Positions 21,641 through 30,241 of a stretch of 47,530 bases of DNA are shown in pieces; the first letter of the stretch is position 1; each line of letters opens with the position of its first letter. The notes beneath the pieces were generated by a model, which was not told the DNA's origin, ran no database searches, and worked only from the letters and a program-made list of their open reading frames with translations. The DNA lies in NCBI GenBank assembly GCA_002428735.1, contig DIXO01000042.1, forward strand, positions 1 to 47,530, given 5' to 3'. Made by a program: the position numbers and the translations under genes. This DNA is from Syntrophaceae bacterium UBA6078 (GTDB taxonomy: Bacteria > Desulfobacterota > Syntrophia > Syntrophales > UBA2210).

Positions 21641-22915
21641 ATGCAGATAACCGGTTCTTATAATAATTACTTGAATGTGACCAAACTGCTCAAGCCTCTG
21701 GGGGTAAGCACGTCCGGCGATCTGGTCATGCAAGTCTTTTCATCGGCATTGCAGAATCTCCAGGATAAACTCGGCGATCAGATATTCAGCGAAAACTCGC
21801 AGGCGGCCCTTAATCAACTGTACGGAGATCTGTCGTCCCTCTCTGTTCAGGCGAAGAAACTGACCCTCGACGATTATAATTCGGTCTTCAACGACCGGAC
21901 CGCATCTTCTTCGGATGCGGGCGTCCTGACGGCCACAGCGGTAAACGCCTTTTCCGCGGATTCGGGAGCGGCAAAGGGCACGTACAGCATTTCCGTCACG
22001 CAGGTGGCGCAGACCCAGGTAAATACCGGCCTTGACCTGGATCACGACGCCGCCAGCGTGGTCGGTACGGGAACCAATACCTTTACGGTCACGATCGGGG
22101 GGCAAGATCATGAACTGGAGGTGATCGTATCGGAGGGTGACACCAATGAAGAGGTTCTCCGGAAAATCGCCCTCGCCATCAACGGGGCGAATCTGGGGAT
22201 CAACGCGGGAATTGGGGATGGCGGAGAAGCCGGAACCCGGAATCTGACCGTTACCGCCATGGATACGGGAGCCTCAAGCGCCTTTACCATCTCGGATGTT
22301 TCGGGAAATGCCGTCTCGGCTACCGGCGTGGGAACCGTGTCCCGGGCGGCCCAGTATGCCGCATACAGCGTTGACGGGGCAAGCACGGTGTCCAGTTCCA
22401 ACACCATATACCTCAACGAAGGACTGGTGACGGTGACCCTGAAGGGGACCGGCGATTCGGTTCTGACTGTTTCTCCCGATGAAGAAAAGATCGAAGACGC
22501 CGTCACCGCGCTCGTTTCTGGGCTGAATACGGTCATGGGCAACCTGGAGAAGAACAGCGATTACATTAAGGACGAGGTCTTCGCGTCCGTCGCCTCCTTT
22601 ATCACGGACAACAGATCCGGGCTGGCATCGATCGGAATCTCGCAGAATGAAGACGGAACGCTTGTCATAGACAAGACGCTGCTCTCCGCGGCGGTGAGCG
22701 GGAATATGGACACAATCAAGGATGTGCTCAACGATTTCGACGGCCTGGCCGTGCGGATCACCGGGTACGCTTCGCGAGTGGCGACCGATTCTCCGCTCAA
22801 CTACGCCAAGGAGGCTGAGAATGTCAGCACGGAGTTTACTGATTATATCTACGGCACCTCGGCGGGATTGCTGCAGCGGATGATGACGGGATCGATGCTG
22901 GATGTCTTCGCGTGA
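21641..22915 (+). CDS. FliD-like (flagellar cap-like) protein under c-di-GMP riboswitch control
   Basis: The 424-residue protein starts at MQITGSYNNYLNV after GAGGAGG; a longer frame from 21554 would run through the terminator and riboswitch. No signal peptide is present. Residues about 85-130 (VNAFSADSGAAKGTYSISVTQVAQ) are the FliD N-terminal signature. The middle is Thr/Ser/Gly-rich beta structure. The C-terminal part (SLASIGISQNEDGTLVIDKTLLSAAV, then LNDFDGLAVRITGYA) matches the FliD C-terminal domain. The canonical first helix of FliD is altered. FliD caps the filament. There is no other flagellar cluster here, only a small rod-like gene 24 bases downstream, so it may be a dedicated cap or a non-flagellar surface protein. 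Confidence 0.75.
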   Translation: MQITGSYNNYLNVTKLLKPLGVSTSGDLVMQVFSSALQNLQDKLGDQIFSENSQAALNQLYGDLSSLSVQAKKLTLDDYNSVFNDRTASSSDAGVLTATAVNAFSADSGAAKGTYSISVTQVAQTQVNTGLDLDHDAASVVGTGTNTFTVTIGGQDHELEVIVSEGDTNEEVLRKIALAINGANLGINAGIGDGGEAGTRNLTVTAMDTGASSAFTISDVSGNAVSATGVGTVSRAAQYAAYSVDGASTVSSSNTIYLNEGLVTVTLKGTGDSVLTVSPDEEKIEDAVTALVSGLNTVMGNLEKNSDYIKDEVFASVASFITDNRSGLASIGISQNEDGTLVIDKTLLSAAVSGNMDTIKDVLNDFDGLAVRITGYASRVATDSPLNYAKEAENVSTEFTDYIYGTSAGLLQRMMTGSMLDVFA

Positions 22916-22939
22916 GTGTGTGGATTGAGGAGGGCGTCT

Positions 22940-23278
22940 ATGCCACGTGTTTCCGCCGCACACACAGCCGAATCGGCCATAACCGCCCTGAGCCGGAAAC
23001 TGGATGTCGCGGCAAACAATATCGCGAATGTCAACACGGACGAGTTCAAGAAGAGCCGGACCATCTTTCAGACGAATGATGTTCCCGGCGTGTCGGTGAC
23101 GATCGACCGGGTGGACACCCCCGGCACGATGCAGCCGGACGGGGTTGAGTCGTCCAATGTTGACCTCGCGGAGGAGTTCGCCTCCCTCATCATCACACAA
23201 CGCTCACAGACAGCCAACGCCACAGTCATCGAAACCGACCAGGAGATGCGGCAATCGCTCATCGATATCCTCGCGTGA
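22940..23278 (+). CDS. Minimal flagellar rod/hook-type protein (FlgC-like)
   Basis: The 112-residue protein has just the two terminal helices of rod/hook proteins joined by a short link: ALSRKLDVAANNIANVNTDEFKKSR at the N-terminus and VDLAEEFASLIITQRSQTANATVIETDQEM at the C-terminus. FlgC is normally about 135-150 residues and FlgE much longer, so this is a compact version. GAGGAGGG precedes the ATG; in-frame GTG at 22916 is less likely. It is co-transcribed with the FliD-like gene under the riboswitch. It could polymerise as a rod-like axial component or act as an adaptor. Confidence 0.75.
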   Translation: MPRVSAAHTAESAITALSRKLDVAANNIANVNTDEFKKSRTIFQTNDVPGVSVTIDRVDTPGTMQPDGVESSNVDLAEEFASLIITQRSQTANATVIETDQEMRQSLIDILA

Positions 23279-23507
23279 TCCGTATCCGCCTGAGAGACCT
23301 GAATAACGATCATTGCTGGTTCTTTCCTCGTAATGACCGGCCTTCAGTTTCCCGAAATTAAAGATCTACACGCAATCCCGCCCTTTTAACGGCTTGAATT
23401 CATGTGTTTCATATAAATTCTAAACAATTATGATTGGGGGCAGGGCCTGTTGATTGCCTGGCACCGTGTCTTGCCCATGGAAATAGGGGCTCTGTCCCTC
23501 ATTCGGC

Positions 23508-25073
23508 CTAGTGCCGGAAATGTCTTCTTCCGGTAAAGATCATGGCCATGCCGTGTTCGTCCGTCGCCTGGACCGCCTCTTCATCCCGGATCGATCCCCC
23601 GGGCTGTATGATGGCCGTTGCTCCGGCCTTTGCCGCCATATCGACGCCGTCCCTGAAGGGGAAGAAGGCATCGGAGGCGAGGACGGTTCCCTTCGTGGGG
23701 AGTATCGCCTTCATCGTGGCGATCTGCACGGAATCCACCCGGCTCATCTGACCCGCCCCCACACCAACCAGTTGATCTTTGGTGGTAAAGACGATGGCGT
23801 TGGATTTGACGCTCTTGACCACGCGCCAGGCAAAATCGAGGGCCTGGTATTCCTCCGCCGTGGGGGCCCGCCTGGTCACGACCTTCGCCTGCATGATATC
23901 GTCCCTCCCGGGGTCCCGCTCCTGTACGAGGAGCCCGCCCCCGACCCGCCTGAAATCCAGACCGGTCGGCTGGCCGGCGGACGGCGCGGCAATTTCCAGG
24001 AGCCGCACATTCTTCTTGCCGGTCAGGATGCCGAGGGCTTCCGTGTCGAATCCGGGGGCGATAATGACCTCAAGGAACGTCTTGGCGAGTTCCTCGGCCG
24101 TCTCCCTGTCCACGGGCCGGTTGAAGCTGACGATCCCGCCGAAGGCCGATACCGGATCGGTTGCCATGGCCTTGACATAGGCGTCCCTGAGGCTGCCGTC
24201 CGATGTGGCCGCGCCGCAGGGATTTGAATGCTTCATGATGACCGCCGCCGTGAGATCGAAGTCGCACGCCATCAGCCACGCCGCGTCGCTGTCCATGATA
24301 TTATTGTACGAAAGTTCCTTGCCGTGCAGTTGCCGCGCCGAGGATATGGAAGAAGCGGGCGCGTTTTTCTCCCGGTAGAACGCCGCGTCCTGGTGGGGAT
24401 TCTCCCCGTACCGGAGGTCCTGGGCTCGATCGAACTGGATGCTGAAGGTGTCGGGAAATTTTTTTGTCTTTTTCCCCGTGTCCATCGTCCCCAGATAGTT
24501 GGAAATGGCCCCGTCATAGCGGGCCGTGAGCTGGAAGGTCTTAATGGCGAGGGCGAAGTTGGTCGTCTCGGAAATCAGGCCCCCCGTCTCCTTCATCTCG
24601 TCGATGATCCGGGGATAATCAGCCGGGTCGGTGACGACGGAGACAAAGCGGTGGTTCTTGGCCGCGGCCCGCAGCATGGTGGGCCCGCCGATATCGATAT
24701 TTTCGACGGCCTCTTCCAGTGTGCACCCTTCCTTCGCCACCGTATCTTCAAAGCGGTAGAGATTGATAACCACCATGTCGATCATGTCGATGCCGTGCTC
24801 TGCGGCTGACTGCATATGGCCCCCATTGTCCCGCAGGGCGAGGAGACCGCCGTGGATCTTCGGATGGAGGGTCTTCAATCTCCCATCCATCATTTCGGGA
24901 AACCCCGTGTACTCGGAAACATCGGTCACTTCGATGCCGGCCTGCCGAAGCTGTGCCGCTGTCCCCCCCGTGGAGAGCAGCTCAACATCAAATGCCTTCA
25001 GCCCCCGCGCGAAATCGACGACCCCTGTCTTGTCCGTGACGCTTATCAGTGCTTTTTTTATCCTGGTTCTCAT
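23508..25073 (-). CDS. purH: Bifunctional AICAR transformylase / IMP cyclohydrolase
   Basis: The 521-residue protein starts MRTRIKKALISVTDKTG, with the MGS-like IMP cyclohydrolase domain (about 1-195, containing LLSTGGTAAQLRQAGI and MMDGRLKTLHPKIHGGLL). The AICAR transformylase domain follows (about 200-521, with LRYGENPHQDAAFY, VIMKHSNPCGAA and the C-terminal AIIQPGGSIRDEEAV). Together they catalyse the last two steps of purine synthesis. The length is normal. It follows purD by six bases on the same strand. Confidence 0.97.
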   Translation of the reverse strand: MRTRIKKALISVTDKTGVVDFARGLKAFDVELLSTGGTAAQLRQAGIEVTDVSEYTGFPEMMDGRLKTLHPKIHGGLLALRDNGGHMQSAAEHGIDMIDMVVINLYRFEDTVAKEGCTLEEAVENIDIGGPTMLRAAAKNHRFVSVVTDPADYPRIIDEMKETGGLISETTNFALAIKTFQLTARYDGAISNYLGTMDTGKKTKKFPDTFSIQFDRAQDLRYGENPHQDAAFYREKNAPASSISSARQLHGKELSYNNIMDSDAAWLMACDFDLTAAVIMKHSNPCGAATSDGSLRDAYVKAMATDPVSAFGGIVSFNRPVDRETAEELAKTFLEVIIAPGFDTEALGILTGKKNVRLLEIAAPSAGQPTGLDFRRVGGGLLVQERDPGRDDIMQAKVVTRRAPTAEEYQALDFAWRVVKSVKSNAIVFTTKDQLVGVGAGQMSRVDSVQIATMKAILPTKGTVLASDAFFPFRDGVDMAAKAGATAIIQPGGSIRDEEAVQATDEHGMAMIFTGRRHFRH

Positions 25074-25079
25074 GGCGCG

Positions 25080-26405
25080 CTATCTCCGTATTCTTTGCAT
25101 ATGCTGAATTCTCTTGTCTATCAGTGCCTGTGTCCCGATATCGGGACGGTGGTCTATCGGCCCCTGTATGGCTCCAATCGCCCCCTCCGCCATCTTCTCG
25201 GCTTCCTCCAGGGTATCGGCGATTCCCACCACTCCGATCGCCCGTGATGTGGTCATATAGAGTCCGTCATCCCGCTTGTCGACAGAGGAATAATACAGGC
25301 GGGCATTCCCCGTGTCCGCAACATCGATCTTCGCCGCGGTGGAGCGGGCGTCGGGATGATCCGCGGGGAGGCCGTATCCCCTGGGAACAATGTATTTGCA
25401 GACGGTGGCCTTCCGATCGAACTCTATCGGCAAATCCTTCAGGGTCCCGTCGATGACGGCCCGGCAGATATCCACAAAATCCGTCTTCAGGAGGGGAAGG
25501 ATATTCATGGCCTCCGGATCGCCGAACCGCGCGTTGTACTCGAGCAGTTTGACTCCCTCCCGCGTCACGATAAATCCGCCGTACATGACGCCTTTGTACT
25601 CTTCGCCCGTTTCCCGCCGGATAGCCTCGGCCACCCGGCGCGTAATGGCGAGCCCCTCGGCGATATCCTCCTCGCGCAGGAAAGGGAGGGAATGATTCTC
25701 CAAGGAGTACGACCCCATCCCCCCCGTATTCGGTCCCCGGTCGCCGGCAAACCTCCTCTTGTGATCCTGCACGGGGGGTGTCGCAACAACCGTTGTCCCG
25801 TCGCACAGGCACTGAAGCGAAAACTCTTCTCCGTCAAACCGTTCCTCGACGATCACCGACGGGTCTTTATCCAGGATTTTTCCGCAGAGTTCGACGGCCT
25901 CCTCTTTGGTCTGGAAATGGTCTCCCTGGACCATGACCCCCTTCCCGCCGGTGAGTCCGTCCGGTTTCAGGACGACACCGTCGAGCTTCTCGATGAAGGC
26001 GTCGATCCCGGCACGGGACGAAAAGGTCTGAAAACGCGGGTTCCCGGGTATGCCGTATTTTTCCAAAAGATTCCGCGTGAAGGACTTTGACGTTTCCAGC
26101 CGGGCCAGACTCTGCGTCGGTCCGACGGAGGGAATTCCCGCCTCTTTCAAGGCATCGACAACTCCCTTGCTGAGCGGGTCTTCCGGACCGATGATCGCAA
26201 AGTCGATCTCACGCCCCTTCGCGAATCGGACGATCCCCTCCCGGTCGCCATAGTTTCCCGGCATCACCTCGTCTGAAAGGGATGCGATGCCGGGATTGTT
26301 GACCGTCATATAGGAAAAAAGGGCCGTCTCGTGACGGGAGCGCTTGACCGTTTCCGCTATCACATGCTCCCTGGCGCCGTTTCCAATCAAGAGTACTCGG
26401 ATCAT
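25080..26405 (-). CDS. purD: Phosphoribosylamine-glycine ligase (GAR synthetase)
   Basis: The 441-residue ATP-grasp enzyme begins IRVLLIGNGAREHVIAETV. It carries FAIIGPEDPLSKGVVDAL, the ATP-grasp core (VLKPDGLTGGKGVMV, VIVEERFDGEEFSL) and the signature RFGDPEAMNILPLL. It ligates glycine to phosphoribosylamine, the second step of purine synthesis. It lies upstream of purH in a two-gene operon. No purine riboswitch is visible upstream. Confidence 0.96.
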   Translation of the reverse strand: MIRVLLIGNGAREHVIAETVKRSRHETALFSYMTVNNPGIASLSDEVMPGNYGDREGIVRFAKGREIDFAIIGPEDPLSKGVVDALKEAGIPSVGPTQSLARLETSKSFTRNLLEKYGIPGNPRFQTFSSRAGIDAFIEKLDGVVLKPDGLTGGKGVMVQGDHFQTKEEAVELCGKILDKDPSVIVEERFDGEEFSLQCLCDGTTVVATPPVQDHKRRFAGDRGPNTGGMGSYSLENHSLPFLREEDIAEGLAITRRVAEAIRRETGEEYKGVMYGGFIVTREGVKLLEYNARFGDPEAMNILPLLKTDFVDICRAVIDGTLKDLPIEFDRKATVCKYIVPRGYGLPADHPDARSTAAKIDVADTGNARLYYSSVDKRDDGLYMTTSRAIGVVGIADTLEEAEKMAEGAIGAIQGPIDHRPDIGTQALIDKRIQHMQRIRR

Positions 26406-26739
26406 CTATTTCTCCACGGGAAGACTTTACGGTATCTGCACCGCTTATACTCAAAAAGCATTTATTCGTCAAACATCTTTCAGGGAACCCTGTCACATTG
26501 TTCCCTGTGATCACTACGACCATCCCCAAAATTCAGACGGGGCACCACGGCCGGTGCCCTCATGAATACTCGCTGCGCCCTAGACAAAGGGTTGACATCC
26601 TGAACGACATGGAGGAGAATCCCGGGGTTCATGGGGCGCGTCTCCCGTCTGAAAGGGGAGATCGACAGGTGATACTCAAGATCAGAGCGTGTGTGCGTTT
26701 TCCGGCAAAAGACCATCCGGGGGAATAGAAGAACGGACT
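26406..26739. other. Intergenic region between purD and the TPR gene
   Basis: This divergent spacer holds a 7-bp hairpin GGGCACC/GGTGCCC near 26540 and a TTGACA at about 26592, followed after 17 bases by GAGAAT, a possible weak promoter for the TPR gene. No coding frame looks gene-like and no riboswitch pattern is recognisable. Confidence 0.4.
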
Positions 26740-27696
26740 ATGAGCGAAGCAACGAACATCGACGCATTTTACGACCGCGCGGATGAGTACGCGAGCGAGG
26801 GGCGCTACGAGGAGGCGATCGCCCTGTACCTCAAGCTGGCTGAAATGCACCCGGAAGATGAATCGATCATCATGTCTCTGGCCTGGGCATACCGCGACAG
26901 CGGCAGGGTGCCCGATGCGATCCGATGTCTGGAAGGGCTCCTGGAGAAGGAACTGGGGCGGGTCACCTTCACCGGCTTTGCCTTCGATGAGCTCGTGCGG
27001 ATCTACCGGGAAGAGGGCAATTACAGCCGCATGGTGGCGATCTGCGAACGGGCGGCAGCCGTTCAGCCCGACGACACCGCCGTCATAACCACCCTCGGAG
27101 ACGCCTATATGGGAGCGGGCAGGCCGGAGAGAGCTGCCGAAGTCTTCTCCGCCCTTACCGAAATGGAACCGGACGCGCCGGCCCTCTTCTGCCGGCTCGG
27201 CGATGCCCGCGCCGTGGCTGGAGATTATGACGGAGCCGAAGACGCCTACGATGGGGCGATCGCCATAGAGCCGTCGGACGCGCACCGGTTTTACTGCGCC
27301 CTCGGGGCCACCTTCTCCCGGGAAGAAGAATATGAACGCGCGGAGGCGGCCCTGAAGCGGTCGCTGAAAAGCCGCCCCGATCAGCCGCTCGTGAGATGCA
27401 CGCTCGGGGACGTGCTCATCAGGCAGGGGAAACCGGACGAAGGTATGACGGCCTATGAAGAGGCGGCGCGGCTTGACGCGGCCTCCGCGGGAGGATATTA
27501 CAACCGTCTCGGAAACAGCCTCGCCGGCGAAGGGCGTCACGATCTCGCGGTTGGGGCCTTTGAAAAGGCCGTCGCGGCCGATCCTTGCAACCCTTTCTAC
27601 TGTCTCAGCCTTGTCAAATCGTGCGAGGTGGAAGGATTACATGACAAGGCGAGACTGGCATATGAAAAAGCCCAGTCGCTGGGGGTTTTTTCATGA
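26740..27696 (+). CDS. Tetratricopeptide-repeat protein
   Basis: From MSEATNIDAFYDRADEY the 318-residue acidic protein consists almost wholly of TPR units: about eight repeats of 34 residues with the W/L-G-Y-A-F-A-P pattern (YASEGRYEEAIALYLKLAEMHP, YRDSGRVPDAIRCLEGLLEKE, YMGAGRPERAAEVFSALTEMEP, and so on). There is no signal peptide or catalytic domain, so it is a cytoplasmic scaffold of unknown partner. An in-frame GTG at 26689 is possible but lacks a ribosome site. The last codons overlap a terminator hairpin. Confidence 0.85.
   Translation: MSEATNIDAFYDRADEYASEGRYEEAIALYLKLAEMHPEDESIIMSLAWAYRDSGRVPDAIRCLEGLLEKELGRVTFTGFAFDELVRIYREEGNYSRMVAICERAAAVQPDDTAVITTLGDAYMGAGRPERAAEVFSALTEMEPDAPALFCRLGDARAVAGDYDGAEDAYDGAIAIEPSDAHRFYCALGATFSREEEYERAEAALKRSLKSRPDQPLVRCTLGDVLIRQGKPDEGMTAYEEAARLDAASAGGYYNRLGNSLAGEGRHDLAVGAFEKAVAADPCNPFYCLSLVKSCEVEGLHDKARLAYEKAQSLGVFS
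27671..27691 (+). terminator. Terminator embedded in the 3' end of the TPR gene
   Basis: CCCAG-TCG-CTGGG followed by GG and six Ts covers the last codons of the TPR gene. Confidence 0.6.
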
Positions 27697-27726
27697 AAGC
27701 GGGCCTGTGTTTCAGCCAACAATTCC

Positions 27727-27756
27727 TTGACATATCCTCTTCAGATGGGATATGAA
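27727..27756 (+). promoter_or_regulatory. Promoter of tRNA-Ala
   Basis: TTGACA (27727-27732) and TATGAA (27751-27756) are separated by 18 bases; the tRNA begins 24 bases further on. Confidence 0.6.
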
Positions 27757-27779
27757 ATTCCACCTTATGGCATTTCCGT

Positions 27780-27855
27780 GGGGATGTAGCTCAGCTGGGA
27801 GAGCGCGGCGTTCGCAATGCCGAGGCCAGGGGTTCGATCCCCCTCATCTCCACCA
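27780..27855 (+). tRNA. tRNA-Ala (anticodon CGC)
   Basis: A complete cloverleaf: acceptor GGGGATG with CATCTCC (one G-U pair), D arm GCTC/GAGC, anticodon stem CGGCG/TGCCG around TTCGCAA (anticodon CGC), T stem AGGGG/CCCCT with TTCGATC, and encoded CCA. CGC reads the alanine codon GCG, common in this GC-rich text. Confidence 0.95.
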
Positions 27856-27933
27856 TATTTTTTCCGGGGCGGGTCTGTACGCCCGCCGGTCAGTGTGTGA
27901 TTTCAACGCGGATACTACAAAGGAGGACTTTCC

Positions 27934-28689
27934 ATGGGTAAGAGACTATTCGGGATTCTGTTTTTGTGTGCTGTCGTCTTTGTCATTGCAGGCGGCTCCA
28001 CCTGTCTCGCGAAGGAGAAGGTGTATATCAACGGCATCGATGCCAACTTTCCACCCTTTGCCTATGTCGATAAAAACGGAAACCCTGACGGGTTCGACGT
28101 AAAATCGGTCGACTGGATCGCGAAGAAGATGGGGTTCACGGTCAAACACCAGCCCATGGACTGGGACGGCATTATTCCCAGCCTCCGGGCGAAGAAGATC
28201 GATATGGTCGCCTCCGGCATGAGCATCACCGATAAAAGAAAAGAGCAGGTCAACTTTACCACCCCTTACTGGAATATCGACCAGGTGATCGTGGCCCCGA
28301 AGGCATGCGGACGGACGGTTGATCAGTTACTTTCCGGCGGAAACAGGGTGGGCGTTCAGAGAGGCACCACCGAAGCGAAGTGGATGAAAGACAACCTGAT
28401 CGCCAAGGGGAAAAACTTTGTGCTCGTGGAATACGACTCGGCCCCTCTCGCTGTCGAAGATGTCCTGAATGGCCGCATCGTTGCGGCGGCGATGGATGAC
28501 GCCCCCGCCAAAGACGCCGTGAGGAAGAAAGCGGTCAAGATCGTCGGAGGGTTCGGTATGCCCAGCGAGGACTTCGGCTACGCCATCCGCAAGGAAGACA
28601 CCGAGCTTCTCAAGATGATGAACGAAGGGCTGAAACTGCTCATGGCCGACCCTTACTGGGAAGAACTGAAGGAAAAATACAAGCCATAA
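27934..28689 (+). CDS. Amino-acid ABC transporter, periplasmic substrate-binding protein
   Basis: The 251-residue protein has a signal peptide (about 1-26, ending TCLA-KE) and a type II binding fold (SBP_bac_3): DANFPPFAYVDKNGNPDGFDVKSVDWIAKKMG, MVASGMSITDKRKEQVNFTTPYW, and a hinge region with GVQRGTTEAKWMK. The conserved Arg-Asp pattern suggests an alpha-amino acid ligand; which one is not evident. AAAGGAGG precedes the ATG. It is the first gene of a four-gene transporter operon and is separated from the permease by an attenuator hairpin, which would give it the highest expression. Confidence 0.92.
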   Translation: MGKRLFGILFLCAVVFVIAGGSTCLAKEKVYINGIDANFPPFAYVDKNGNPDGFDVKSVDWIAKKMGFTVKHQPMDWDGIIPSLRAKKIDMVASGMSITDKRKEQVNFTTPYWNIDQVIVAPKACGRTVDQLLSGGNRVGVQRGTTEAKWMKDNLIAKGKNFVLVEYDSAPLAVEDVLNGRIVAAAMDDAPAKDAVRKKAVKIVGGFGMPSEDFGYAIRKEDTELLKMMNEGLKLLMADPYWEELKEKYKP

Positions 28690-28734
28690 TATCCGGGTAT
28701 ATGGCGTCCATGGACGCTCGCATGCACCGTCTTT

Positions 28735-28776
28735 CAGGGAAGGCATCGGGGGGTATCCTGGTGCCTTCCCTGTTTT
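28735..28776 (+). terminator. Intra-operon attenuator hairpin after the binding-protein gene
   Basis: CAGGGAAGGCA (28735-28745) and TGCCTTCCCTG (28762-28772) form a perfect 11-bp stem followed by TTTTAT. It lies 45 bases after the binding-protein stop and 17 bases before the permease gene, a common way to make more binding protein than permease. Confidence 0.8.
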
Positions 28777-28793
28777 ATGCGCGGGGAGATTAA

Positions 28794-29462
28794 ATGACGG
28801 AAAGCCTGATCGTACTGTACGGAGCCCTGCCCTATCTTCTCCGGGGATCGCTCGTCACCATCGCGGTTGTGGCCGGAGCCATGATGCTGGGGCTGGTGCT
28901 GGGCATTCACCTCGCCGTCGGTCAGGTCTATGGCGGCCGGTGGCTGCGCCGTGTGATAGGGGTGTACGTGTGGTTTTTCCGCGGTGTCCCGCTCCTTGTC
29001 CTCCTCTTTCTCTTTTATTTCGGCCTCTGTTCCCTTCTGCAGATCAATCTGTCAGCCTTCACCGTTTCCGTCATTGTTCTCGGCTTGATCAGTTCGGCCT
29101 ATCAGTCTCAGATATTCCGGGGAGCAATCATGTCCCTCCCCCAGGGGCAGTTAAAAGCCGCACGCGCCCTCGGCATGAGCGACGGAAAGGCGATCGCCCT
29201 GATTATTCTGCCCCAGACCCTGCGCCTTTCCATCCCGGGATGGTCGAACGAGTACTCCATCGTCCTCAAGGATTCGGCGGTCGCCTACGCCCTGGGGGTC
29301 ATGGAGATGATGGCCCGCGCCCATTTCGTCGCGTCGCGGACCTACGAACATCTGCCCCTGTATTTTGCCGCGGGTTTCTTGTTCATGATCCTCACCTATC
29401 TGGGAACAAAGGGGCTCCGCATACTCGAAGAGAAGGTGCGCATTCCGGGGTATTCCGCGTAA
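28794..29462 (+). CDS. Amino-acid ABC transporter permease (HisQ/GlnP type)
   Basis: The 222-residue membrane protein has about five helices and the EAA loop GQLKAARALGMSDGKAIALIILPQ that docks with the ATPase. The front part LLRGSLVTIAVV and FRGVPLLVLLFLFYFG is typical of HEQRo polar amino-acid permeases. The transporter has a second permease gene, so the pore is a heterodimer. Nine bases separate it from the ATPase gene. Confidence 0.93.
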   Translation: MTESLIVLYGALPYLLRGSLVTIAVVAGAMMLGLVLGIHLAVGQVYGGRWLRRVIGVYVWFFRGVPLLVLLFLFYFGLCSLLQINLSAFTVSVIVLGLISSAYQSQIFRGAIMSLPQGQLKAARALGMSDGKAIALIILPQTLRLSIPGWSNEYSIVLKDSAVAYALGVMEMMARAHFVASRTYEHLPLYFAAGFLFMILTYLGTKGLRILEEKVRIPGYSA

Positions 29463-29471
29463 GGATTCGAT

Positions 29472-30239
29472 ATGGCTGACACAGTTCCCATCCTCAGAAT
29501 CGAGCACATGACGAAGCGGTATGGAGACAAGGAGGTGCTCAAGGACGCCTCCCTTTCGATCAACAAAGGGGAGCTCAAAGTCCTGATCGGGCCGTCCGGC
29601 GGGGGGAAGAGCACTCTTCTCCAGTGCATCAACTTCCTGATCAAGCCCGACAGGGGGCGCATATGGCTCGACGGGACGGAGATCATCCGCGCCAAGGGAA
29701 AAGCACTCTATGCCTACCGCCAGAAGGTGGGGATGATATTCCAGGACTTCAACCTCTTCGACCACCTGACGGCCCTGCACAACGTCCAGATCGGGCTGGT
29801 ACGGGTCAAGGGAATGCAGGCGAAGGCGGCGAAGGAGCGGGCTACCCAGGAGTTGGACCGGGTCGGGCTCAAAAACCACATGCATCAGTACCCCGCGGAA
29901 CTCTCCGGCGGACAGAAGCAGCGCGTCTCCATCGCGCGCGCCCTTGCCATGGACCCGGAGATCATGCTCCTCGACGAGCCAACGTCCGCCCTCGACCCCG
30001 AATTGATATCGGAGGTCCTCGACGCCATACGGACGCTGCGATCGAGCGGCATGACCATGATCATGTCGACGCACCAGATCGGTTTCGCCGGCGAAGTGGC
30101 GGATGAACTGATCTTTCTGGAGAAAGGGTCCATCGTGGAAACGGGCCCTCCGGCGAAGATCCTCTACGATGCCGAATATCCCCGGACCCGGGATTTCTGC
30201 TCCAAAATAACCGAATTGTACGCGAATTCCTCATCCTGA
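29472..30239 (+). CDS. Amino-acid ABC transporter ATP-binding protein (GlnQ/HisP type)
   Basis: The 255-residue ABC ATPase has Walker A GPSGGGKST, Q-loop FQDFNLFDHLTAL, signature LSGGQKQRVSIARALAM, Walker B ILLDEP-type (IMLLDEPTSALDPE) and the switch His in MSTHQIGFA. The PA AT class pattern fits polar amino-acid import. It is sandwiched between the two permease genes. Confidence 0.95.
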   Translation: MADTVPILRIEHMTKRYGDKEVLKDASLSINKGELKVLIGPSGGGKSTLLQCINFLIKPDRGRIWLDGTEIIRAKGKALYAYRQKVGMIFQDFNLFDHLTALHNVQIGLVRVKGMQAKAAKERATQELDRVGLKNHMHQYPAELSGGQKQRVSIARALAMDPEIMLLDEPTSALDPELISEVLDAIRTLRSSGMTMIMSTHQIGFAGEVADELIFLEKGSIVETGPPAKILYDAEYPRTRDFCSKITELYANSSS

Positions 30240-30241
30240 TT

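Noticed and set aside
22274..23200. 308-residue minus-strand frame opposite the FliD-like and rod-like genes
   Set aside because: Antisense shadow; both plus-strand genes have good ribosome sites and family signatures.
23462..23477. Sigma-54-like sequence TGGCACCGTGTCTTGC
   Set aside because: The GG and GC are 11 bases apart instead of 10, and no plus-strand gene follows.
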